This document shows positions 23,226-33,786 of a stretch of 64,000 nucleotides of DNA, one piece after another. The DNA comes from Polyporus tsugae. Its lineage: Eukaryota; Basidiomycota; Agaricomycetes; Polyporales; Polyporaceae. Below the pieces are notes generated by a model, which was given only the letters and a program-made list of their open reading frames with translations, did no database searches and was not told the DNA's origin. The number at the start of each line of letters is the position of its first letter. The first letter of the stretch is position 1. The stretch spans positions 3,782,001 through 3,846,000 of the forward strand of contig JAHRBS010000004.1 in NCBI GenBank assembly GCA_024305745.1, in the 5' to 3' direction. A program made the translations under genes and the position numbers.

Positions 23226-25157
23226 TCACGTGCTCTTCCTCCTGATGAGAGGGAACATATCTCCGACGGGGTGCCAGTGGTGCCAGACATGTCCTCGCTC
23301 TTTCTTGACGTATGCAAGGTAGGTCACCGCTCCGGCGACGATGCTGATATATGACGCAAGCGCAGCCCACTTGAATTGAGAAGGCTCACTGAGCACCATG
23401 GTTAGGATATACTTGGTGGAGACATTGCGTCAGCTGCGGACCGAGCAGGAGTATTAGGATGCATACTTTCAGCATCCCGGCCACATTCTGTAACGAGTTT
23501 TGAAGAGCGGTTCTAGCGTCGGATGTTTAGTGGAAACCGAGTTATGTACGGGACATGATGGCACACGTACAGTGAGTTCCTTCGAGGATGGTCTGCCAGT
23601 GCCAGCTGCAATTCTTTCAGCTGGCACAGGTCGAAGGCCCATAAGCCGATCCTCGAGAGCATCATGCCTGGATAGAGGTCACGTCAGTGTCTGGAATAAT
23701 GTCGCTGATATCAACCATAGCTGACCTCCAAATAATAGGGCCGCATTCCAGGCCGACGCCCGAGTGCCATCAGACGGTGCTCCCACATACAGGGCAACGA
23801 CAACGGGGAGCAGCGACAAGGCTTCAGACCTAGAAATCGGTCAACAATCAACTTATAATAAATCATACGTATGAAATACTTCACCATATGCTCCAGTTCC
23901 CGGCCCGCACGAGGCCCAACCTCTTTTCGAGAAAGGGCATGGCCAATGTTCCGGCAAGCCCTGCCACGACGTTCAGCGAGCGCATTCCCGCGAGGAAAGG
24001 ATCGCTATATGCGTGCGCCTTGAAGTAACTCAGCATCGTCCCATCGAAGCTGAGCACCGTCAGGTACAACCATGAGATGGCCACCGATGACAGAAAGATA
24101 GGGCATTGCGAGAACTCCCGCCAGTCGAGGATGCCTTCCTTGACTCGCGTGAGGGACTTGCGCCAGACCTTAGACGAGAGGGGGCGGGAGTGGTGATCTG
24201 GTGCCGGTGTATGATGCGACGCCCGCGAACGTTCCCGCCGAGCTGTTTCTCTTGTTCTCTGGGCCTCGTGTAGTGCGGGGAAACCTCTATACGAGATGGT
24301 GATCCCTAATAGTAGTGTGGGTCAGTTTCTGGTACAACTATTTATTATCAAAGGGGGCGTACAAATTAACTCGAAGGCTAAACACGCGCCTTCAACCCCG
24401 CACAAGAAAATAGCTGCAAACCGATATGAGGCCGCGGTCGTGAGGAGAGAAACAAAGAGAGGGGCAGCAAGTTTGCAGAACAAGTCGATTCGTCGCATGT
24501 AGGTGTTGAGAGTGGTGAGATGCGCCGAGGAGTCGCCTGCAATCGTGGTGACCCATTCCCTTTCGACGGCTACCGAGATGGTGGTTCCTGCGAGGGTGTG
24601 CACGCATCCTCCCAATACGATGAGCGAAAATAGCCCTGAAGTAAGGGGAGTAGACCATGGGCGCGTCGTCGCGGTTATGGTGTTTCCAAGGCGGTAAAGG
24701 AGTACAAGGCTTGACCCGTACTGTACGCAAGCAGCAAACTTGATGAAAATGATGCTGGCGCGCACGATGCTTAGATTATGGTGCTCGTCGACCAGCTGAC
24801 CGGCCCATCCTGAGAGAACAATGGCGATCCCAGTGGTCACGAAGCCATAGATGGATGCCGGAAGGAGTGTGTCGGGGAACAAGGTGACCAGGAACAGGTA
24901 TACTACAAATTCGGCCGTGCGGAGGCCCCAAGAGCTGTGACAAAAACCTTTTAGTTGAAATGTATGCAGGAGTAACTTGGCAGTTGGAAGACCCACTTTG
25001 ATAAATGCTGTACCAGTAACACTACCAGAGCTTTGCGATCCAACGGACCCATCGTTTGAGGAAGAGGATCTAACGACTCGGAGGGCCCGGTAGCCAGTTC
25101 TGAATCATCTGCCGCTACAGCAGATTGCAAGGGAATGTCGCCATCTTTCACCGACAT
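23226..25157 (-). CDS. Ferroportin-family (SLC40) metal exporter
   Basis: A polytopic membrane protein of the ferroportin family, whose known members export Fe(II) across membranes. Exons 25157-24997, 24934-24363, 24305-23885, 23829-23726, 23667-23571, 23512-23467 and 23411-23226 join in phase to 528 residues. Family signatures are SWGLRTAEFVVYLFLV, LVDEHHNLSIVR, YLTVLSFDGTMLSYFKAHAY, LEKRLGLVRAGNWSIWSE, SRIGLWAFDLCQLKELQ and SLQNVAGMLKYILTMVLSEP, followed by QFKWAALASYISI. About ten hydrophobic helices are visible, with a polar cytosolic loop (about 245-300) in the middle. The N terminus is acidic and has no signal peptide. The family call is firm. Substrate and membrane (plasma membrane or vacuole) are not shown by the sequence. 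Confidence 0.9.
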
Positions 25158-25429
25158 TTTGTGGTCGCTTCAGCGGAACTACGGACGGGAACAGGGCATG
25201 GCTACGTAGGGAAGTCAAGGAGGCCGAAGACACACAGTCAAGCTCGAGCTCGTCATCACACGACATGGATGACTGTGCTCATAAGCGCCCGTGAAGAACA
25301 TTCGATCATTGAATTTGCCGGACCAAATTTCCAACTAACTCGAGTTTGCATGCGAAACAGGTATCATCGAATCAATCCAGATATACGTGATGTAGTATAC
25401 AACAACATTACAGGGTTAACGTAACTCAG

Positions 25430-28400
25430 CTAGGCCTGTTCAGAAAATAACGCAGCAAATACCTGCACAGACGCGGTGAACACCCCAAAAGCAAACAAGA
25501 TACCACCAAAGACACGCACCTCGTCGACAACAGTATATACTAGGTGTTGGTTCAAGCGGCGATTCTGCAGCACGGCGAATATACGGCGAGCCCCACGGCG
25601 CGCGTTGGACCGTCCGATCATGTTCGCAGCAAGGTCTGCAAATCATCTGAGCACTCGCGACAACAAGCATCCTCCATGACGCACCTGGCATTAGAGCCGA
25701 CAATTTGCGATTCGCCTCGTCCCTCGTGTGCAACTTCTCCTCGACGGTCCGCGGCACGCTAGGAGGCTTGAGGTTGCCCCCCGGCCACAGACCATCCTTG
25801 AAGATGTTGATGTACGTCATGAGATGCGGCTCGTCCAAGAAAGACTTGACCGTCTCCCGTAGCTTCCTGCTCGACCCAGTCAGAAAAAAATGACGATGAC
25901 GCGAGGGACTATCGCAGCTCACCGCTCGATCGTATCCCCAAGCACCTGCTGCAAGATGATCACGATAGCCTGCCTCCTCAGCCAATTGTTCTTCTTGTCC
26001 AGCTCGAACACCGCCAGTATCAAGTCGCAAATCGGCGACGAGAACGTCGACGTGCTCGTCTCGCCCTCCAGCGGCTTCAAGTCGCCTGATAGATGCATCA
26101 GTGCATCCTCGTACGTCGACTTGCCAGACGCCTTCAGGGCCTGCGCGACCAAATCCTCGTCGCGGATCGCTGTGCCTGTGATCCCGACGAATTCCGCGGC
26201 TTGGGTGGTGAGTCGCTGGATGATGACGTCGAGCATGGATGGTCCGAAGAACATGTCGTCGATGCTCTCCGCAACGGACTGGTACATCGTCTTCACGAGG
26301 CCGTGACCGGGAAAAGCGGAGCTGGAGGGCGAGGCTACCTTGGCAGGGGGTGGAGGTTCCGCCGCCATGAACGGCGAGTCTCGAGACAAGAACGTTCTAA
26401 GCTCCTCGCTCTCGCAGACAGCCGTAATAGCGATCAAGCTCTGTGGGGCGTTAGCACGTCGGCAAACCGCGAAGCAGATCAACGCACCTGCAAGTACTTC
26501 TCGAGCGCAATCCTCCGACTGTCCACAAAGCTTCCCGAAAGTGACGTGACAAGCCTCTTCCCCGGGAAGTCCAAATTCCTTACCAGCAGATACTTGTCCC
26601 GCAACTTGTTATGCATGTTGAAGAACTCGTTGTACCGCCTCGCCACGACCCACCCCGACGCGAAGCTCCCGTCCTGCGCCAGCTGCTGCACCTCGACGAG
26701 GTACCGCACGACCTGCCTTCCGTCCTCCTCGCCCACTGTCGAGTTCACGATCGCGACGCGCGTGCGGTCGCTCAGGAGCCTATTCGCGCTCTCCTGCTGC
26801 TCGTACTGCGTCATCTGGAAGCGCAACTCGCGCAGCTCCCGCGTCAGCTGCGCCTTCGACCGTCGCAGCAGCCGCAGCTCCTGCGCGTCCCCTGTCAGCT
26901 CCGCCTTCTTGATCAGCGTGTCGAGCATCGCATCCTGCGTCTGCAGCTTCGCGACCTTGCCCGCCAGCCGCTCGATCTCCTGCGCGAGCTGCAGGTCCCC
27001 TGGGCCCGCGAGCTGGAACGAGCCGTGCGCCTTCTCTTGGTCCTCCGCGTCCTCCTCGCGCAACCCGCCGCCCTCGCCCTCACCCTCCGCGTCGTCATCG
27101 TCGTCCTCTTCCTCCTCGATGTCGTCATCGAACACCATCCGACGCTTCTCGCGGGCGAGGCGTGTGCTGCTCGACGTGGCCGAATCCCGTATACTCAAGC
27201 TGTCCGAGGACGCGCCCGGGTGTGCCTGCTCATGCTGCTTGTCGAGTGCGATGATGTCCGTCAGTGCGGCCTGGATGGCCTCCATCCTCTGTGACTGTGC
27301 CTGCTGCTCCGCGTCCTCCGGGTCGTTGAATAGCGGTGCGCGAGACGCAGCCGCCGAGCCGTCATGTTCGTCCACGGGCGACATGAGCACTTGGAGGTTG
27401 GACACGGCAGGGCGCACCGACGACTGTATGGGCGGTGGGGCCATATTCGCGTGACGTGAGGAGACACTAATGACGGGGGACGACTCCGACCGGGCCAATG
27501 GAGGTTTGATCGCATGCCTGAGAGCGGGCAGACCGTCGATGTCCCGGCGCGTCGCGAAAGGCGAGGGACTCCCCGAGTGCAATGGGGAGTCGTCCGCTGG
27601 CGCTGCGCGACGGCCGTTCGCCCCAATGTCAGCGACGACGCGGAACCAGAGCTCGGAGCGCTGGAAGTCCTCGAAGTCCTGTTCCATCTGGCGCTCGATC
27701 TGTCTCTGCGCGAGCATGACGCTCCGCCGGACGCGCCTCTCAGACGCCGGAGTCGATGTCTCGGCATCCTGCCCGAACGAACGGATCGTGTCGATGTGCT
27801 TCTTCGCCACGGCGCTGAGCACGGGGTCGGGAGCAGGACTGGAGAAGTACAGCTCGTTGATGAGCGAGATGTCCTCCTTGAGCGTCGCTGACTGGCCGGG
27901 GTCCAGCAAGGGTTCGTCTTCGTCGTCCGACCCGTCTGTGTCGACAGATTCTAGCGGGTTCTTGAAGCTCTCCACCGTCAACCAAAACTGCACTAGGAGG
28001 GAACGCTGTCGTCGGTCCATGAATTCCATGAGGTACGAGAGCGAACTAGGGTTGGTCAGAGTGTCTCTCAGGGTAAGGCTTGGCGCATTCGTAGCCTCCT
28101 GGTAAATAGTTTGCCGCTGTGGGATGTCAGTGGTCAACATTCGCGAGGCGGAGAAAATCGGGGACTGACCGAGTCTGCCTCGCCGCCCAACGCTGCAATC
28201 CGCTTCTCGACTTTCCGCTTGGCCGTATAGAGCCGGTCGAGGAACGCGACAATGTCCTCTGTCTTCTCTCCGTTGATCCAGTCAGAGTTGGCATTGTTGG
28301 CTACAGTGATGGTCAAAAATCATAGTCTCGTTCAGCGGTGCGAGCTAAATGCCTACCTAGCAAGGTCCGTGTCCGTCTGATCTCCCCCATGATGTCATTC

Positions 28401-29593
28401 CGCAACCTCCTGGCGTCCAAAAGGGATGAAGTACGGCTGATGCTCCGAAGGAAAGATTCGAAATGCTTGGGGTCGGTACGGATCGTAATCTTCTCTGTCG
28501 TCGACTGAGGTGCCTCAGATAGTGGAGCTTGCGGTCGCGGGAGCTGCGCCTCCAATATGTTTCGGACCTTCGAAATCAACCGTCTGCAAGGCAAACCGGT
28601 GAGGATACATTCATACAGCACTCATGTCGACATACTGTTGACGGATTGCTGCTCCTGCCTGAGTCCAGTCAGACGAGCGACACGAAAGCACACGTCGCGA
28701 CCACTCACAACTTGGTCAATCATACGATTCCAAAAGTCGGGGTCGGATAGCATTTCCATGATAGGGTACAGGACGGTGCAAGAAACTATCTCCCGGACGA
28801 CAATCTTGACGGCAGGACTGTCGGCCTCCTTCTCCGGGAGAATAGAGGGTAGTGCCCTGTCGACCAGCTCCCGCAGATGGCTCTCCTCCGACTGCTTGGT
28901 GAACGTGGAGGAGAGGTTCTCTACCGCAGAGTGCAGCTTCCCCTCACCCCGCGCAGCGTACCGGCTGGCGAGCAAGAGATCCAACTCCTCCGACTGCGTC
29001 AACTTGCGCTCCAGCCCAGCCCCGCGAAGCGCAACTTCGGATTGACGGAACTGTTCGATGTGTGCGGTGACTTTTGGAAGGATACGTTTGACCACGAGCG
29101 CGGAGAGGTCAAGGGTCATAGCTCTGGCGAGGAGCCGGTCCATGGAACTGTGGAGGGTGGACGAGACGGCGGTAGGGAATGAAGGGGACGTCGAGATGTC
29201 CTTGTACCATACCAAAACAAAGTCCCGAACAATCATTATTAGGATATCGTTAATAGCTGCAGAGACCACGGGGGCGTCGGGGTATAAAGGTGGCAACGTT
29301 TGGGGAGCCTTGTGGGACCATTGGGAGCGAGTCAACACCGCCTGCCATGCTGCCGGAGTAGAGAACGCGAGAGGCCTTGCGGCAGTCGTGAGAGCGTTGT
29401 GGGGAGCGGGTCGGATAGAGTCCAGCACATAGCCAAAGACGATATTGAAAGCGAGGAAGCCTAGGATGAGGAAGAGGAGGAAGAAAGGGAGCAGGAGCAC
29501 GAGAGCGACTGGTGAGAGGACCACGCGCTTGAATACGGGCACGACAAGGCCACCAACGGCAAGCAGAGCAACTACATGCCTGCCGTATGGCAT
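25430..29593 (-). CDS. MDM1: Mdm1/SNX13-type sorting nexin (TM-PXA-RGS-PX-nexin C)
   Basis: A membrane-anchored tether of the Mdm1/SNX13/SNX14 class, which links the ER to vacuole or lysosome and binds phosphoinositides. About 1,260 residues. Order: two N-terminal membrane segments (VALVLLLPFFLLFLILGFLA), PXA domain (about 85-300), RGS domain (about 430-600, starting SLTLRDTLTNPSSLSYLMEF), acidic linker, coiled coil (about 770-850), PX domain (about 860-960, VARRYNEFFNMHNKLRDKYL, LDFPGKR) and the nexin C-terminal domain (DDMFFGPSMLDVIIQRL). Exons: 29593-~28693, 28583-28357, 28300-28170, 28116-26488, 26440-25923, 25866-25685, 25635-25430. The first junction is unclear: the consensus donor GTGAGT at 28708 is out of phase with the next exon, and only a weak GTGCTT donor keeps frame. 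The ATG at 29593 is the first in frame, although the frame is open upstream. Confidence 0.88.
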
Positions 29594-30019
29594 GGCCCGG
29601 GGCGTAGCGTTGGGAGGAGGAGGAAGAGTCCGAAGACGACGTCCGCCAACTCCGAGTCCGGCCACAGCACCGTGACCTCCTCCGATCCCATAATAGGAAG
29701 CTCGCTTGCAAGACCTCCATGACGTAAGTTGGCGGACCGATGGCGCGTTGAACAGAACTGCTCAGAGAAGACGAGTCCAGGAGAGCCACACGCGAGTAAT
29801 ATCCAGTATTGTGGACCACCTGAGCAGGCATAAGCAATTGAGCCACTCCCAGGACTGTATTACTATCAGCTCTCGCGCGTGTGGCCGACTGGATCGGCGT
29901 TGTGTGCCAGTTTTCCGAATTGGAGACGCCATGCACGTACATATCGGTCCAGCTCATGCTTGTCAACCCACCCCTCAGACTCCCTTCCTCTCTCTCTCTC
30001 CTCTCTCCACCACACCACG
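29594..30019. promoter_or_regulatory. Divergent promoter of MDM1-like gene and OAC1, with CT tract
   Basis: The two ATGs lie 426 bases apart and point away from each other, so this interval must serve both. Directly before the OAC1 start is a pyrimidine run, about 29979-30009, rich in CTCTCTCTCT. Such CT tracts are common core-promoter or 5' UTR elements in fungal housekeeping genes. No TATA box is seen on either side. Confidence 0.5.
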
Positions 30020-31552
30020 ATGAGTACACCTGCGCCTGGAAGTAAGCCGCTCTCCGGCGCGGAGGGCTTCATCTGCGGCGGGACCGCTGCCTGCGTTGCC
30101 GTATGTCTCCTTTCTCGCGTCCCGGCCCAGTCCGTGACACGTCTCTTTATGTTCTAGGTGACGGTCTCGAACCCTGCCGAGGTCGCGAAGACACGCATGC
30201 AGCTCCAAGGCGAGCTTGCCAAGAAGGGCGCCCCAAAGGTATACAACAACGCGTTGGACGTCATCGCGAAAACATGGCGGAATGAGGGCATTCGCGGCGT
30301 TCAGAGGGGTCTCGGTCCTGCAGTGCGTACACCTATCTCGCGGTCGGGACAAAATCTTCTTACACCACACAGTACATATACCAGGTAAGTCTACCTGTGT
30401 CCTGCCCCTCCGGAGCTACGGTCCTCATTCCATCAAGATCCTTATGAATGGGTCGCGTCTAGGTAGGTGATACCTCATTCCGAGCAACCCCGTATAGACC
30501 TTTGCATCGCTTTCTAGGTTTCTACGAACCAATACGGAGGAATGTCAACAGTTTGATCGGCGCGAAGCCCACGGACCAGATCCCTCTCACTTCCCTCATG
30601 TCGGGTGCGGCGAGCGGTGTGATTGGAGGTACGTTCTCGTCCCGACATTCCCTGTTGAGTCCATCCCTGAAACCCTAACTGTGCAGCTTCTATCGGAAAC
30701 CCTTTCTTCTTGATCAAGGCGCGGATGCAGGTCAGGTTCTCACGCACTGTGCACTCGTGCACCTACTAACCCCGCAATATAGGCGTACTCCCCAGTACTC
30801 CCAGTCGGCGCCCAGCATTACTACAAGAACCCTTGGGATGCACTCAAGAGCATATGGAAGGTAGAGAAGTTTCGTGGTCTCGTAAGAGGCATCGACGCCG
30901 CAGCCCTGCGTACCGCTATGGGCTCCTCTGTGAGTCGGAACTTTACTTGCGAAAGCCATTCACCAACATCACGCCGCCCCGCCGCCCGCATCTGACAGGT
31001 TCAATTACCCTCGTATAACTGGACGAAAAACCAGCTTATCACCCGCGGCATCACCCGCGGAGACAGCCTCTGGACATTCCTGGCGAGTAGCTCAGTGTCC
31101 GGACTGTGTGTGGTACACCTGTTTCTCCCCGCTCAGCATCCATGCCCACCTTCTAACGAACATGATAGCTTGCAATGATGCAGCCTACGGATACCGTACT
31201 TACCCGCATGTATAATCAACCTACCATACAAACGCCCGACGGGCGGCACATCGGTGCACTTTACAAGAACCCGCTAGACTGCTTGTGGAAGACCCTGAAG
31301 GCCGAGGGTCCCCTCGGCTGGTATAAGGGTATGACGCTCGCATACTTCGTGCGCGTTACATGTATTGATGTTTTGTTTCAGGCTCGACGGCACACCTGCT
31401 CCGGATAGTACCACATACGTGAGTCCACCCACATTTTCATTTTACGATGCACATGATTTAATTTTCGCTTCGCTCTTTGCAGTATTGTAACTCTAACGGC
31501 GAACGACATCATTGTGGGACTGTACAAGCGCGTTCGCGATGGACAACCATAG
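30020..31552 (+). CDS. OAC1: Mitochondrial oxaloacetate carrier
   Basis: Inner-membrane carrier that, in yeast Oac1, moves oxaloacetate, sulfate and isopropylmalate. Eleven exons (30020-30100, 30158-30322, 30373-30384, 30438-30462, 30518-30628, 30687-30730, 30783-30929, 30999-31112, 31169-31328, 31382-31418, 31483-31552) give 321 residues. Three carrier repeats are visible, with the signatures PAEVAKTRMQ, PFFLIKARMQ and PTDTVLTRMY. Residues strongly like Oac1 include YIYQILMNGSRLGFYEP, FRGLVRGIDAAALRTAMGSS and LRIVPHT. The third exon is only 12 bases (encoding YIYQ), flanked by a good acceptor and GTAAGT. Skipping it would delete four residues in frame. The call is firm; substrate specificity follows the family. 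Confidence 0.92.
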
Positions 31553-31752
31553 CATGGGCAATCGTAGACTGACTGTGTCCCGTTCCTGTAGAGTTTTTGC
31601 ACGCATTCTTACCATTCATTCCTTTCCAATGGACCTTCAGTTGTTGCGGACCGGTTTGTCCATGCACGCATTTTCCAGGCCGAGCTCCGCAAAAAATGGT
31701 AGACGTTGGACCCTACTGGAAAGGGCAAAATATATTGAACTGCCAGAACACT

Positions 31753-31833
31753 TGAACCCTGCCCGGATTGAACGGACGACCTTGAGGATTCACCGACCTG
31801 GAATCTCACGCGCTACCACTGTGCCAAGGGTTC
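31753..31833 (-). tRNA. tRNA-Trp (CCA) with short intron, copy 2
   Basis: The minus strand matches the tRNA-Trp gene at 20606-20686 at every mature position that I compared, including the acceptor stem, D arm, anticodon, variable loop and T arm. The two differ only just after the anticodon. Here the sequence following CCAG is GTCGGTGAATCCTCA, against CTTGGGAAATCCTCA in copy 1. The difference falls exactly where an intron is expected. Both copies are preceded by TAT; the rest of the flanks is unrelated. Confidence 0.8.
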
Positions 31834-32150
31834 ATACGAAGGAAAAATGATTCCGGATGATATAATCATAGGACTACCAAGTTTTTGGCGTGTTGATATT
31901 AATAATGCTCGAGGTAAGTCTGACCATCTGAACGTTGAACTGCTGGGTCTGGCCACCATACAGGACGACCTCTTGCCATCAGAAGCACTCGGTTTTTTCA
32001 CCCAGGTTGAACGATACGCCGCTAAAGCTTGCAGGGCCCAGGCTGCGGCTTCCTACGTATAATAGTCACTCAACCCCAACGCTGCTGACTCGGAAGTGGA
32101 CTTGAAGTTGCACTGAGTTGACCCACCTTCCCTGGTGTCTTTTGAGGTCC
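31834..32150. other. Intergenic, upstream of the dehydrogenase
   Basis: About 320 bases. A 71-codon ORF (31847-32062, starting MIPDDIIIGLPSFWRVDI) is open but matches nothing I recognise. Otherwise this should hold the promoter of the dehydrogenase. Confidence 0.35.
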
Positions 32151-33579
32151 ATGGGTGCTCTAATATCTTTCCTTGGAAACCTGTATACGCTTGTCCTGCA
32201 GGCCTTCCCTCCAAAGCCTGCCTTCAGCGTTGACCAGATCCCGGACTTGACAGGTGGAGTGGTTATCGTCACCGGTCAGTCACTTCGTTTACGCAAGCTG
32301 GCTGGATCGTCGAGGGCTAATCACTCTTCACATCGTAGGCGGGAACACGGGGATAGGTAAAGAGACTATCAAGTCGCTCCTACAGCACAATGCCAAGGTG
32401 TATCTAGCGGCCCGCAGCAAGGAGAAGGCGGACGCCGCGATTTCCGATCTCAAGGCTGCAACTGGGAAGGAGGCTCTGTTCCTAGAGCTGGACCTTGCCA
32501 GCTTGGCCTCCGTAAAGAAGGCGGCAGGGGACTTCCTCAGGTTCGACTTCTTGCAAGCAACATACAGGGCGATACTAACAAGTTGACCCCTTCACTGCTT
32601 CAGCAAGGAGCAGGAGCTTCACATTCTGTTCAACAATGCGTAAGGCGCCGTCCATCTACCGATCCTATGCGCCCCTGACTTCGCTTTTCCAGGGGTGTCA
32701 TGTTTCCACCTATCGCTCAAGTCACCGCAGACGGTTACGACTTGCAGTTTGGCACGAATGTCCTAGGCAGGTGTTCTCTCCCGGAGAACACGTTTATGCA
32801 TACGGCTCCGACTAACTTTCAGGTCCACTAGGCCATCACTACTTCACCAAGCTCCTTCTTCCTGCGCTACTTGCGGGCAAAGAGTCTTCGCCGGATCATC
32901 ACGCCCGTGTCATTACAACCTCTTCGGCGGCGTCATACTTCGAGCCGCTGTACTGGGATACGTTCAAAGATGGTCCCGCAAGAAGGCAAAAGCCCACGCA
33001 GACCATGTATAGCCAAAGCAAGCTGGTGCGCCTTTGTTTTATCCTTTCGTCTCTCAGCCGATCGACTCCGACATCGTCCAGGCAAACGTCATCGTCGCTC
33101 GCGAAACCGCGAAGCGTTACGGACAACAAGGGATTATCTCCATCCCATTGAACCCAGGTAGGCTTCCACGAGGCGATCCCACTCCTTCCGAGTCCCTTCT
33201 GACCGTGCGGCACAGGCAATATCCACAGCGATCTGCAACGTCACCTCCCATCTATTGTACAGAAGCTGGCAGTGCGTCCTTCAGTTCTGTTTCTGTGGCA
33301 AAGACGTCTAACGATCTCGCGTCCCAGACCCTGATGGTCTTGTACCCAACCCCGTACGGCGCGCTCACCCAGCTGTGGGCAGGCACGATGCCCGAAGCGG
33401 TGAACTATAACGGCGAAGTGCGTCCAACTTCCCGGGAAGCCTGCTACCTTCCTCTAACAAATTATCCCCAGTTCCTGATTCCTTGGGCTCGCCATGGGAA
33501 ATGCAGACCGGAGGCGTATGATCCCGTTATCGGAGAGCGACTGTGGAACTGGCTCGAGGAACAGGTGGATGGGTTGTAA
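32151..33579 (+). CDS. Short-chain dehydrogenase/reductase, retinol-dehydrogenase-like
   Basis: An NAD(P)-dependent oxidoreductase of the classical SDR fold. Nine exons (32151-32274, 32339-32540, 32604-32639, 32693-32766, 32832-33025, 33082-33157, 33216-33271, 33328-33417, 33472-33579) give 319 residues. The cofactor motif is [21 protein letters not shown] follows the second strand, LFNNAGVMFPP is the NAG motif, and ITTSSAAS plus YSQSK supply the catalytic Ser, Tyr and Lys. An N-terminal hydrophobic stretch ([16 protein letters not shown]) may anchor it to a membrane. The C terminus ([20 protein letters not shown]) matches a large basidiomycete subfamily of unknown substrate. The fourth intron appears to use a GC donor (GCAGGT at 32767) with acceptor ACTAG at 32831, which restores [14 protein letters not shown]. 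Confidence 0.88.
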
Positions 33580-33786
33580 GGAGTTCCCCAGGAAGACACC
33601 ATACCTCTGCATCACCCGAAACCGTGCTTTTCTTTGAACATGCACAAACAGAACACGGGCTACATTTTCTGTTTTGGGCTATCGCGACACGGTGCTCCTG
33701 TGACGAGCTACTGTTGTCCCTATGGCCACTGTGGATGTCGGGCCGATCCGGCGGAAATGTATTAAAAATACAACATTAATAGAGAT

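Noticed and set aside
26093..27454. 453-codon plus-strand ORF opposite the Mdm1-like gene
   Set aside because: Ser/Cys/Arg-rich shadow; the opposite strand carries unmistakable RGS and PX domains.
32940..33030. Suspected frameshift in the dehydrogenase before the YxxxK motif
   Set aside because: Re-reading in the correct frame gives [19 protein letters not shown] without interruption; the gene is intact here.
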